DNA of 47,173 nucleotides, taken from positions 1 through 47,173 of the forward strand of contig JAGBRZ010000195.1 of assembly GCA_017632155.1 (NCBI GenBank), written 5' to 3'. The notes beneath the pieces were generated by a model. That model was not told the DNA's origin and searched no databases. It saw only the letters and a program-made list of their open reading frames with translations. The position numbers and the translations under genes are program-made. The DNA comes from Clostridia bacterium (GTDB taxonomy: Bacteria > Bacillota_A > Clostridia > Oscillospirales > CAG-272). Positions 18,701 through 26,642 of the stretch are shown piece after piece (position 1 is the stretch's first letter; each line of letters opens with the position of its first letter).

Positions 18701-20941
18701 CATGGTAACGTATCCGAGAGTTTCCTGTTCCCGACGAGCCTTATTCAGAACATCCATAACCTGCGAGAAGTTATAAATGATATCCTGTGCTTTATTGGAT
18801 ACAGTGGAATTGGAGAACTCCGCACCGAAGTACCCCATATCGGAGAGATAGTCAACCGTCTCGCCGAAGGTTTTACCCATGCTTTCAGCCAGCTTCTCAA
18901 TATGTTTGAACCCCTCGGCGGCTGTCATATACCCATTCAGAGCATTGTACGCTTCCAAATGAGATTCCTTTACAACCCTAAGGTCTTCAATTAAGGCATC
19001 GAATACATCAGCATTATCCTCACGGCTGCCCTGTTCAACATGCACAATCAGTTTCTGATCGTCTAAACGAAGAAGATCTTCCACGCCATTGAACTTGCCG
19101 TTGAACGCTTCTTCGATATATTGCCACAGAGCGTCCCCGGACAAAACCTCGCCGTTCTCCAGGATCGGTGTAATATCGATAGTATAAGGTATACCCTGAG
19201 AATCAACAATGTCATATCCTTGAGTATACGTTGTAGCCTGTTCAGACGCAGCAAACTCCTTCCAACCGGCTGCCCACATTTTCTCTGCAGATACGACTGG
19301 CCGGTTATGGTAGTCTACGTTGCCGTTGGTCAGTTCGTTGTATTGATCGGCCGCAGAGCGCAGCTGCTGCTCAAACTTCTGGACTTCTTCTTCGGTGAGT
19401 TCTACAGCTCCGGTGATCTGTTCAAACTGTGCGGCACCTTCTTCGCCGATAGAATCGAAAGCACTTTTGATCTGTCCGGCAGTATAGAATCCAGCTTCCG
19501 CAAGACCGCGGAGCGCAGCAACTGTCGTAGAAGTCAGCTCGCTGTCGTTGGCGGTGAGATGGATTTTTACAGATTGACTTTCGTAAGAATCCAGAATGTC
19601 TCCATATTTTTCTGCATAATAGTTGGCGACATGATCCGCACCCTCAATACCGCTATCACGCACTTTTGCGAGGAATGTCTGCAAAGAACTGGACATGATG
19701 CTGTGCTGCTTAACGATTTCCTCGGATGTTCCATTCTTTAGAAACTCCTGATATTTCTCATCCGCTTCTTGCAGAGCAGAATAATACTCTCTTACTCCCT
19801 CCGTTACCTCAACGATATGATCATAATAATACAGAGTATTGTCTTTTTCTGATCCGGAAATGATATTCTCAGCTCTCGACGAAGCTCTATTAAGAAATGA
19901 ATAAAGATCGTCGTATTGTCCATCTTCATTAACCGCATCTACAATATCAAGCAAAACATCCAGATACTCTTCAGCCTCATCAGCGTTCATATCTGTGTCA
20001 ATGACCAGTTTCCTGTCTGATAAACTCTCTTCGATTTTAATTATGTTTTCAAAAAGATCACGATTTTCTTTGCTTAAAACAGCCAGGAAATCCTCATAGC
20101 CAATAACAGCATTTGCAAAACTATTGGAAAGAGCATCGGTAACACTACCAGTATCAGCAAGACTGGAATTATATGAGAATCCTTCGTACGCATCTATAGA
20201 CTTACTCAAAACACTCTTGCCAGACCATTCCTTGGCTTTGGCATCATCATACCAGTCATCGAATTCTTCGTTGCTTCTGGTCTTGAGAAGTTCAATCGTC
20301 TCACGAATACCATCATTGACGACATCAATAGCTCCACGTTCCAAACCGTATTTTTCAATGATATCGTCTTGTATCAAGAGCATCTGCTCGTGAATACTGT
20401 TTTGTTCCGATAGAGTCAGATTGGTGTTTTCTAAATCTTTCGCCAACTGCGTGAGTCTATCAGCATAATCACTATTTTGCTGCAAAGACTCTTTAAGCTG
20501 CTGGGCCCGTGTCGCCATGTTTTCCATTTCGTCGGCGGTTATAACAAATTCATTATATAACCATTTGAGTCCTTCAACAAGTCCCCATACGCCTACAGAA
20601 ATAGCAGCATTCAATGCTACATTCATGAGTTTTGCTTTAATAGCAACTTCAGCCATAGCTTTGCCTTGAGCCTTAAAACTCTTGGCAATATCTTTACTCT
20701 TTCCATCCAATTTTTCATGGTTGCGAATTGCCTTTGCAATCGAAGGATCCAAATCATCAAAGGACGATGCGATCCTCTGCAAATCATCTTCTGTTCCGTG
20801 GAATGTAAAGCCCGTCCATAAACTATTATATTCGTCGAGTTTCTTTAAGGCAACCTGATAATCTTTTGTGTGCCCAATAAGAGAACGGAAAAGCCCATCA
20901 TCAAACAATGTCCCGTCAGTATCTACTTTATAATCAAATAT
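15782..20941 (-). CDS. Tape measure protein, exon 2 (codons 1101-2819)
   Basis: This open frame has no plausible start of its own (first possible TTG at 20908, without a ribosome binding site). It joins in frame to the exon ending at 23329 once the group I intron is removed. It begins ATATTTGAT, preceded by the intron's terminal G, and encodes 1,719 residues. I see a hydrophobic helix near the start (NVALNAAISVGVWGLVEGL), long soluble helical segments, and a very charged coiled-coil block of some 450 residues (plus-strand 16800-17900) rich in E, K, D and A. The C-terminal region is conserved-looking, with KEAADYTIHKLEDRLSRRG. Tape measure proteins set tail length and occupy the tail lumen. 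The combined 2,819 residues are large and imply a long tail. Confidence 0.88.
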   Translation of the reverse strand: MFDYKVDTDGTLFDDGLFRSLIGHTKDYQVALKKLDEYNSLWTGFTFHGTEDDLQRIASSFDDLDPSIAKAIRNHEKLDGKSKDIAKSFKAQGKAMAEVAIKAKLMNVALNAAISVGVWGLVEGLKWLYNEFVITADEMENMATRAQQLKESLQQNSDYADRLTQLAKDLENTNLTLSEQNSIHEQMLLIQDDIIEKYGLERGAIDVVNDGIRETIELLKTRSNEEFDDWYDDAKAKEWSGKSVLSKSIDAYEGFSYNSSLADTGSVTDALSNSFANAVIGYEDFLAVLSKENRDLFENIIKIEESLSDRKLVIDTDMNADEAEEYLDVLLDIVDAVNEDGQYDDLYSFLNRASSRAENIISGSEKDNTLYYYDHIVEVTEGVREYYSALQEADEKYQEFLKNGTSEEIVKQHSIMSSSLQTFLAKVRDSGIEGADHVANYYAEKYGDILDSYESQSVKIHLTANDSELTSTTVAALRGLAEAGFYTAGQIKSAFDSIGEEGAAQFEQITGAVELTEEEVQKFEQQLRSAADQYNELTNGNVDYHNRPVVSAEKMWAAGWKEFAASEQATTYTQGYDIVDSQGIPYTIDITPILENGEVLSGDALWQYIEEAFNGKFNGVEDLLRLDDQKLIVHVEQGSREDNADVFDALIEDLRVVKESHLEAYNALNGYMTAAEGFKHIEKLAESMGKTFGETVDYLSDMGYFGAEFSNSTVSNKAQDIIYNFSQVMDVLNKARREQETLGYVTMDTVQELYGLSSTYDDISDVIEYNGEQYVFAADKANSFAEAQRKAGEQSLIEAGAITEDILALNSYYHNLGVTATRVKEYSEEAYELQEIQKKIAEGTGFTATELETLREEYGELPAMMDETTGLFYLEATAVETLTSRFSDLIEMIIELKQQASEEFGLQTLATQLGADINSYKVQKTYEGIMNRIQTFGIKSTEEYLKNAPEAEKYKDILDNYFATQDDLALWQGIYNKEYDVPEPTDSSVNTGKSDPWKEAFDKKYAALQHQKAMELITEEQYLNDLESLYKEYFAGREKYRDEEWQYEEEVFTGRKTLAEKWRSEQEELIDDHISDLEKEYEYLGDEAKVIEELNRLLAEKKNLMTDEQLDTVNSKILEYQENGIRKQIDLIEEEIDLLDEKEGNEEKTVSCYKRMINLLYDIKSVYSEIYDENSELMRELDAEINDKFAKIRDIKKELWEAQRDAQVESLEEEQDAIEDYQDAIEDILDATVDLIKRETEAEIEALEDARDEREEFYEAELDSIKEVAEARKEALEDELEGYRKIIEAKKEALRDEAEEEDYNDEIAKRSKEISDLQSRINVLALDDSKAAAAERLELEAELQTKKDELAKYQRDYSLDQQIEALDKELESFEESNDEKIELIEKEQEREEQRIEAVKEKELQAYDDRIEGLRAYLEKEGVLWAEANRRIQTEGETLWQQLRDYAAEYTRDVESLEQSWELALTGANKYNDGILNLIDTLGNLKDASVSNETTIKDLEDAEYPGEFTAAQKNSIAEIRAQMQSNSQAWKDAHAAGDEGAKNWWADQNQQLGAKLNEILGGEYLTYNKWKGTWAFDGIDFYKMPIYHDGGIVGGSGSLEQNELLAVLKKRELVLTEPMQDVMAKYIDFAKNASFALTSLLSDDPVKNIVAGLKSGGTFSGDTISTIHVDKLFDFHADNVTKDALPELKHTLKEAADYTIHKLEDRLSRRGIKTKAKTTL

Positions 20942-20969
20942 CAGTCTGTAAAAATGGGTGGTCAGCCCT

Positions 20970-21001
20970 AAAAAGAAAAAAGAGGATCATCTCTGATCCT
21001 C
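20970..21001 (-). terminator. Intrinsic terminator ending the intron cargo operon
   Basis: On the minus strand GAGGATCA and TGATCCTC form a perfect 8-bp stem with loop GAGA, followed by TTTTTTCTTTTT. The stop codon of the last cargo gene lies within the stem-loop. It ends about 28 bases before the 3' splice site and points the same way as the tape measure transcript. Confidence 0.88.
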
Positions 21002-21475
21002 GGGGACTTTTGTAAACGATTTTACTTTAGCAACATAGTCATTGTATTTTTCCTGAGTAATTTTGCCAGAAGTCAATGCTACATCTGCTTTTTTAATTTG
21101 ACTTTCACGCCATGCAATAAGCGCATTTTCATCGCTTAAATCGGATATTTTCTCTTGCTTTTCATCCGCACTCGGAACAAAAGAACGAGCCGCTATTGTC
21201 TCCAACAATTCTATAGCTCTGTTTGAAGCAAACTCTATTCCAGAAATCATCGAGAAAAAATTCTCAATTATAACTAATAATAAAAGAGATACAAACGAAA
21301 GGATTGTTACTGCCAAAGAAATGAAACTAATAATCCCCGCTTTAGAAAGAAAAGAAAACAATGTACAACAAAACGCTACTCCTGTTATAAAAATATTAAT
21401 AATGATCAATATAGATATTGCAGGATGTGTATTGTTTTTGTCAGAGGTGCCGCTGGCGTCAGGTCGTTTGTTCAT
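20987..21475 (-). CDS. Intron cargo 4: two-helix membrane protein with cytosolic SHOCT-like tail
   Basis: A 162-residue protein; ATG preceded by GAGGAAGCTCCCA. After a polar N terminus of about 18 residues there are two strongly hydrophobic helices (about 19-45 and 47-72: AISILIIINIFITGVAF and FISLAVTILSFVSLLLLVII). A soluble, charged C-terminal region (about 85-162) contains ADVALTSGKITQEKYNDY, which resembles the short SHOCT-type oligomerisation motif. It is the last gene of the intron operon, 24 bases after cargo 3. A membrane effector or inhibitor is plausible by comparison with two-helix proteins that accompany SLOG sensors, but there is no direct sequence match I can state. Being inside the intron, it is co-oriented with the tape measure gene. 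Confidence 0.72.
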   Translation of the reverse strand: MNKRPDASGTSDKNNTHPAISILIIINIFITGVAFCCTLFSFLSKAGIISFISLAVTILSFVSLLLLVIIENFFSMISGIEFASNRAIELLETIAARSFVPSADEKQEKISDLSDENALIAWRESQIKKADVALTSGKITQEKYNDYVAKVKSFTKVPEDQR

Positions 21476-21499
21476 TGGGAGCTTCCTCGCAGAATTTAA

Positions 21500-21883
21500 T
21501 TAAAATGCATAATCCTCGGTAAAGTCATCGTAGATTCTTTCAGCGCAGTCATTGGTAGTTCTTCTATATCTATGTTGTATCGATCTTTTATTTTCAATAA
21601 GTAGTATTGAAGTATAAGCAAACACAAGAGGAATAGAGCTTAACCATGTCCTAAACAAAAGATATTTCAGCTTGAATGTGAATTTTTGTTTGTGCTCCTT
21701 TATCGTCTTGCTTACCATGCGGAAAAGCTTCGGGAGAACCTGTGCACAGATAGTATAACCCATCGTCGGCAAAATTGTTAAAAATTGAAAGATAAGCGGT
21801 TTGGAACCATATTCCCAAAATGATATATACATGGCAAATCCTGGAGCAAAATAAAGAACTGCAACAAGAGCAAGCATCATCAT
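21500..21883 (-). CDS. Intron cargo 3: small three-helix membrane protein
   Basis: About 127 residues. The frame opens at 21913, but the strong GAGGAGGT at 21898-21891 sets the start at the ATG at 21883, the first of three consecutive ATG codons. Hydrophobic segments are visible at about residues 1-23 (LALVAVLYFAPGFAMYISFW), 30-55 (LIFQFLTILPTMGYTICAQV) and 74-96 (WLSSIPLVFAYTSILLI), with a basic loop KTIKEHKQKF between the second and third. The tail is charged and polar, ending in DDFTEDYAF. No family is recognised. It lies between two other membrane proteins in the intron operon, which suggests a membrane complex. Confidence 0.7.
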   Translation of the reverse strand: MMMLALVAVLYFAPGFAMYISFWEYGSKPLIFQFLTILPTMGYTICAQVLPKLFRMVSKTIKEHKQKFTFKLKYLLFRTWLSSIPLVFAYTSILLIENKRSIQHRYRRTTNDCAERIYDDFTEDYAF

Positions 21884-21924
21884 GCACAACACCTCCTCAT
21901 AAAATTTATGCAATCAGACATACG

Positions 21925-22416
21925 TTATGAATAGTTTTTTGCTTTTCGCATAGCTACCGAAAAACGCTGCGCAAAGAACTGAATAGTTTTCAAAGCCGTA
22001 ATGATAAGGATAACGACAAATATTACTTTGGCACTTACAAAAGCACCCGGGAAAAATACAAAATCGGCATCTACTACAAGAGAAAGAATCATTTTATTGA
22101 TCTTTGTATTTTCAACCATCTGAATTTTTAGAATGCCCAAAATACCAAGGATGCAAGCAGCCATCGAAATCACCAGGAGTCCCAATTCAATAAAAGACAA
22201 TACTCTTAAAAAACAATTTTTCTCTGCAATCATCTTCCCGGAAAAAAGATCGTTTACCATAATAATGGTGGGTGAAAATATTAATATCAAAATTGATGCG
22301 AATAACGAGTTGTTCAACTGTGAATAATTTATTCCAAGAACTAAAAAACTTATAATAAATGTAATAAGATCAAGCCCCAAATGTTTATTTTCATTAAGGT
22401 CTCTTTTTACATACAT
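21925..22416 (-). CDS. Intron cargo 2: four-helix membrane protein
   Basis: A 163-residue protein with an ATG start and its own promoter (22488-22460). Four hydrophobic segments are seen: about 14-34 (LDLITFIISFLVLGINYSQL), 38-58 (FASILILIFSPTIIMV), 70-98 (FIELGLLVISMAACILGILG) and 125-145 (AKVIFVVILIITAL). The termini are charged (MYVKRDLNENKH and AMRKAKNYS), which suits both ends in the cytosol. The ribosome binding site is weak (GGCGGTG eight bases upstream). No domain is recognised. The separate promoter suggests that the three membrane proteins can be expressed apart from the SLOG gene. Confidence 0.72.
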   Translation of the reverse strand: MYVKRDLNENKHLGLDLITFIISFLVLGINYSQLNNSLFASILILIFSPTIIMVNDLFSGKMIAEKNCFLRVLSFIELGLLVISMAACILGILGILKIQMVENTKINKMILSLVVDADFVFFPGAFVSAKVIFVVILIITALKTIQFFAQRFSVAMRKAKNYS

Positions 22417-22459
22417 GCCTCGACACCGCCGTCATTATACTAAGATTAATTACATTCTA

Positions 22460-22488
22460 AGTATAACATATAAGAAAAAATTTGTCAA
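22460..22488 (-). promoter_or_regulatory. Sigma-70-type promoter for the intron membrane-protein genes
   Basis: TTGACA at 22488-22483 and TATACT at 22465-22460 are separated by exactly 17 bases in an AT-rich stretch, 43 bases before the ATG of cargo 2. A second TATAAT lies at 22439-22434 without a convincing -35. Five of six bases match at -10 and six of six at -35. Confidence 0.82.
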
Positions 22489-22501
22489 GATTTATCATTT
22501 A

Positions 22502-22954
22502 TCATTTCGCCCATCGAATAAGCTCCACAACATCCTGTACCAAAATCATCTTCCCGTTCCAGTACAGCAGCACCTTCTTACCGTACCCCAGCATCTCTTC
22601 TATATCCTGCCGCACACCACGATGATATCCGTCCCATACCACAAAAGCACAGTCGGCCGCCTCCACCATAGCCACATTCTTCCTCCGAGCAAACTCAGCA
22701 CTGGTTTCACCCGGCCAAGCCGGAATATGCGTTTCACTAAAGGCGCCTTCATTATACCTCGTGTGCCGTCCGCTCACATAAACGGTTACCTTGCGATATT
22801 TCCGCATAGCATAGTATTTCTGTACTGCAGCGTCGAATCCTTTGCTGTCCCCGACAAAAATATCATAGCCTTTGTCGGCGATCTGATCCAGCCGCCGGAT
22901 AACAGGTTCCGGCAGGGAATCCATCCCGTGCGGGCCAGTAATGTATACGTTCAT
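22502..22954 (-). CDS. Intron cargo 1: SLOG/DprA-like Rossmann nucleotide-binding protein
   Basis: A 150-residue protein. I choose the ATG at 22954 over the one at 22966 because GGAGGTAGCT immediately precedes it. The N-terminal NVYITGPHGMD gives the first strand and glycine turn. DIFVGDSKGFDAAVQKYY (about 33-51) corresponds to the G-x-x-x-G-x-D phosphate-binding loop of SLOG/YspA-type folds. RRKNVAMVEAADCAFVVWDG (about 94-114) carries the conserved N-x-x-M-x-x-x-A-D element. The fold family binds nucleotides or nucleotide-derived ligands, and related SLOG proteins are predicted sensors in conflict systems, often beside small membrane effectors. A base-sugar hydrolase or deoxyribosyltransferase-like activity is an alternative. 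It is driven by a perfect promoter and heads the cargo. Confidence 0.78.
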   Translation of the reverse strand: MNVYITGPHGMDSLPEPVIRRLDQIADKGYDIFVGDSKGFDAAVQKYYAMRKYRKVTVYVSGRHTRYNEGAFSETHIPAWPGETSAEFARRKNVAMVEAADCAFVVWDGYHRGVRQDIEEMLGYGKKVLLYWNGKMILVQDVVELIRWAK

Positions 22955-22983
22955 AGCTACCTCCAAACAGTTGTTCTAAATAT

Positions 22984-23012
22984 ATTATACATCTGTTCGG
23001 CGGATTTGTCAA
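22984..23012 (-). promoter_or_regulatory. Perfect consensus sigma-70 promoter inside the tape measure intron
   Basis: TTGACA at 23012-23007 and TATAAT at 22989-22984 are separated by exactly 17 bases, a full match to the housekeeping consensus. The ATG of the SLOG gene follows 30 bases downstream of the -10 element, behind a strong ribosome binding site. It lies just after the intron's catalytic core. Confidence 0.9.
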
Positions 23013-23052
23013 GCCTTTTTTGACCAGCGGCGGCCAACCGCTTACAGATTTT

Positions 23053-23328
23053 CCGATTTCTCGGCTCGACTGGACTATCCCTTCACGATCGTGTCCTGTA
23101 TCGTAGGACGACCGCGCACCTATTATAGTCTCTGAACCTTCTCTCGTCTTGTGACAGGAGCTTGGCTGCGGGTTCGTTTTCTTCCCGACCCGGATCTGCT
23201 AACCGGGATACAATTTAAGGTGTTTTTCAAATACTCTCTTGCTTACAGCACGATTACGCTGCAAACTCGTTCAGTGTCACCACCAGAGTATACTTCGGCA
23301 TATTTGAGAGGCAAGTCGATTTTTGCCT
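23053..23328 (-). ncRNA. Group I ribozyme core of the tape measure intron (P1-P9)
   Basis: The core occupies the first 276 nt of the intron. It contains P1 with an internal AGGCAA/TTGCCT hairpin in its loop, a P4-P6 region with the Q-like sequence CCCGCAGCCAAGC (23174-23162), and the R element (around 23136-23125). P8 (GTCCT/AGGAC), the S element (23081-23072) and a GAAA-capped P9 follow. The exact subgroup cannot be assigned by eye. Confidence 0.85.
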
Positions 23329-26300
23329 ACCGAAGCCGCCTATATTCATGGCTGTAGTAATGCCCATGAGAAGTCCCGGGAGCGGGCCAATCTTCTGGGT
23401 GATTGTATCAAGTACGGAGATAAATGCTGTGCCGCCGTCAATCAGAGCTTTAAGAAAGTCGGAGTTGACAACGGAGCTGGAAAGCGCCTCGAAGCTGGCT
23501 TTGAACTGGTTGATTTTACCTTCGATAGAATCAAGCCACTTCGCGTGTTCTGCCATAGCGGAACCAGCCGCATTATTAGCTGCATTCAGAGCCGCTTCTG
23601 CCATATCGAAATTCTCGATCAAACTTGATACAGCGTTCGCGTTCCTCTTGCCAGCCAGAAGATTAAGGATGTTTGCCTGAGATACGTCAGTAAGTTCATC
23701 CCAAACTTCAGAGATTTCCTTAATAATCTGGTACGTGGATTTGAATGTATCTTCATTCAACATTATGTCCACACGATTGCCGGTAAGCGACATTAGCTCC
23801 GCTCTCAACTCAGATACACTATTCGCCATTCCGTCAACACTTTCGCCGGCTTCTTCTGCTTCGGTTTTCGCAGCTCTAAGGTACATAGAAATTGTTTTCA
23901 TCATAGTACCCGTAGATGCGGGGTCCTGAAGTACAGCATCAGCAGCAGTAATTAAACTGATCGATTCCTGAAGCGTATTCCCAGCAGCAGAAAGTGCGGC
24001 CGAAGAACGTCTCAGAGATTCACCAAGGCCACCTGCAGATGCAGGAAATTCATTGGATACACGGTTAAGAATGTCAACTACATTCAAAGCATCAGAAGCA
24101 TCAAGTTCCTTAAAACCTTGGATCGTAGAAATAAGATTAGCCGTCGCATCGTCGATGCCTTCAATATCATCGCCTACGTTAGCATAAACCGTAGAAATCT
24201 TTGCGAGTTCTTCCGAATCAGATAAACTGTAGCCAAGCCTTGCCCAGTCTGCCGTAGCACTAACCAGATCCGTCATTGTAGACCCAATCTCTTTAGCACT
24301 ACTCTTTGTCCGCTGCATGAATGCGTCGTACTCACCAGAAACTTCAGAAGTAACCTTTTTCAATTCAACGAGGCAACGATCCAGCTCCACGACATTATTT
24401 ATCATGTCTCGGATCGTACTGATCACCCGCATCATGCTGCCACTGACGATCGCCCAGCCGCCAAACTTCTGATATGCCTTCTGAATCTTCTCACCAAGCG
24501 TATCCGTAGTCAATCCAGCCTGCTTCGCCCGATGGATATAATCCTTCATGGCGTCTTCGTTCTTCTTGATCGCCTCTTCCGAAGCGTGAATATCAAAGCC
24601 CGCCCGAATCTGCGTATACTCATCCGCAAAAGCTTTGTTACTTCTCAGCTTAGTGTACTTCTCATAGAATTCATCCAGCTTCCGAATATCGTCATTAACC
24701 CGGTTCTGGAACCCCTGGCTCCGAGAAGCGTCAGACATTTCGTGATGCAGGTCATCTACAGCGTTTGCCGCTGCAGTAGCATGAGACACCATACCATCGA
24801 GACCTTCGATGATCTTTCTAAGAGTATCGTCGGTTGCAAGATCTGGAACATTCAATGCCGAAATCAATTCACGAACTTTCGATACATTGATCGTGCCAAG
24901 TCTGGTAAACTCACTGAGTATCTCAGTAATCATCGCTTTGGACTCAGCCGGAAGTATTTCTCTGTACTCTCTGACAGTAACAAACAGATCATACATCATC
25001 TTCCGGACAGCCTCGACGTTCCGAATATCCAAACCTTGAGTGTCTCCAGAAATATTCTGAATCCGAGAAATCTGAGTCATATAAGCATTCAGCTTTGACG
25101 TCAGAGTATCGATATTACCCTGATTTCCTTTAACCCGGGTCATAAATTTGTCGATGCGCGATCCAAGATCTTCTACATTTTTACCGGCAGGGGAAGCCGT
25201 CGCTTGAAGCTCTGCAAGCTCTTTCTTGAGTTTTTCTAATTCCGCATAATCATCTGGATTTAACTTAAACCCATACTGATTTTCAAACCCACCGAGTTTC
25301 TTACCCATGTTATTCAGAGCAGTATCGGTCTTTTTGGATTCTGCCTGAATCTTCTTCAATTCAGACAACATCAGCTTGATGTCACCTTTACTTCTCTGAA
25401 TCGCCTCCGTAAATGCTTTGATTGTACCGGAAGATGCCGCCCCGCGATCAGAGTTGATCAGAGCAACAACTTCCTTTAGTTCGTTAAACGACTTCAACTG
25501 ATCTTCAGAAAGCCCGCTCGTATCAAGTCGATTGATATCCGCCCACGCTTTGTCAAACGCAACATAAGCCGCTTCCAAAGCTTTCGCTTCTTTTTCGGCT
25601 GCAGCCGCCGCAGCCTTTACGCTGGCAGCTGTCTTATCCGCATCTGCACCAAGAGCAGCAATCCGTTTCTGCAGGTTCTGCGTTGCCTGTTCCGTAAGTT
25701 CTTCAGAGCCGCGCAAACGAATAATCTCATTCGACAAATCCTGATACCGCTTTTTCTGGGAATCATCCATGGTATCCCAGTTTTTATTTTTTACGGCATC
25801 CAGAGAAGTTCTCGCTGAGTCCAGAGACTTGTCCAACGCCGCAGCATGAGCAGTCGCAGCTTTAGTCGCCTTCTCCGCCTCAGCCGATACAGATATGATT
25901 CCACTTTTCAGAACGAGCAGTCTGTCATTGATTACATCAATATCTCCGGCCGTTGTATTCTCAGGATGTGCCCGAAAAGAGGTCAACTGGCCGATTAAAG
26001 TTTCATACTGTCCCTTCTGAGCATCATTCGCTTTGCCAAGGTAATTCTGTTCAATGTCAAGCGCTGTTTTGTCCGCCCGGCGGCAAGCTTCTGCAAACTT
26101 CTCAATCTCTTTAGTATTCTCAGCAGTAGCCTTCTTCGAAGCTAAAAGCGAATGCTCGAAGTTATCCATCTGATCAGAAATTATTGCTATATCAGACGGC
26201 ACAACATCCAGCTCTTTGCTCATCCGCTCCAACTCCTGACGGAACTGCTCAAACTTAGAGCCGTCCGCCGCCGTGAAATTGGCACCATAGTCGATCTGAA

Positions 26301-26628
26301 TATTACCCAGTTTTTTCTGAGCCGCAGAAATTGCCTTTCGGATCTCATCAGCCTGTTTTCTGACCGCCGTAGTTGTACCATAACCGAAGCCGAGAACCTT
26401 CCCGTCGATGTCCACGGTCACAGTATTGAACATCTTTTTGAGTTCACTCTTCACATAGTTTGCGGCAGTCTTATCAATATGTATCTTATTGATCCGGGCA
26501 TCAACGAAAATCTCTTTGTTGCTTGCCTTGATCTCTTTCTGGATCTCCCTCAGATCTCTTTTTATCTGCGCGACACTATCACTCACATGAGCAGAAACAA
26601 TTATCTGCAGTGTTTTATTATCTGCCAT
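23329..26628 (-). CDS. Tape measure protein, exon 1 (codons 1-1100)
   Basis: Exon 1 begins at ATG 26628 behind AAGGAGGAAAAT and ends with GGT at 23329. Without splicing the frame runs 24 codons into the intron and stops at 23254. Residues 1-700 are mostly coiled coil, rich in alanine, lysine and glutamate. The PhageMin_Tail-type core spans about 715-1000 and includes FGGWAIVSGSMMRVISTIRD, ELDRCLVELKKVTSEVSGEY and ADWARLGYSLSDSEELAKIS. The exon ends after a hydrophobic stretch (LPGLLMGITTAMNIGGFG) typical of the membrane-like segments in these proteins. The intron therefore splits the gene at a conserved point, which homing introns usually target. Confidence 0.9.
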
Positions 26629-26642
26629 ATTTTCCTCCTTTC

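Larger units (their letters stand above)
20942..23328 (-). mobile_element. Group I intron in the tape measure gene, carrying a four-gene cargo
   Basis: The intron is 2,387 nt. The exon end CTTCGGT (23335-23329) pairs completely with GCCGAAG (23299-23293), with U.G at the splice site, forming P1. AAATAT just upstream of that guide pairs with exon 2 ATATTT (20941-20936) as P10. The intron ends in G. The P7 strands are GACTAT (23130-23125) and ATAGTC (23078-23073), within the typical R and S elements TTCAGAGACTA and ATAGTCC. P9 is a CCGA-GAAA-TCGG hairpin (23064-23053). Exon lengths of 3,300 and 5,160 nt are both multiples of three and rejoin in frame. The cargo lies between P9 and the 3' splice site. 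No homing endonuclease is recognisable, so mobility would need another enzyme or be lost. Confidence 0.88.

Noticed and set aside
22434..22439. Second TATAAT close to cargo gene 2 as another promoter
   Set aside because: There is no acceptable -35 hexamer at the right distance. The TTGACA-17-TATACT site upstream explains expression better.
23000..23060. 3' splice site directly after the ribozyme core near 23040
   Set aside because: No tape-measure-like coding sequence follows there. The P10 match (ATATTT after a G) and the in-frame exon are found only at 20942/20941.
15782..26628. Tape measure split by a frameshift or present as two genes
   Set aside because: The second part has no start with a ribosome binding site. 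The region between them contains a full group I core, P1/P10 pairings and four genes, and both parts rejoin in frame.
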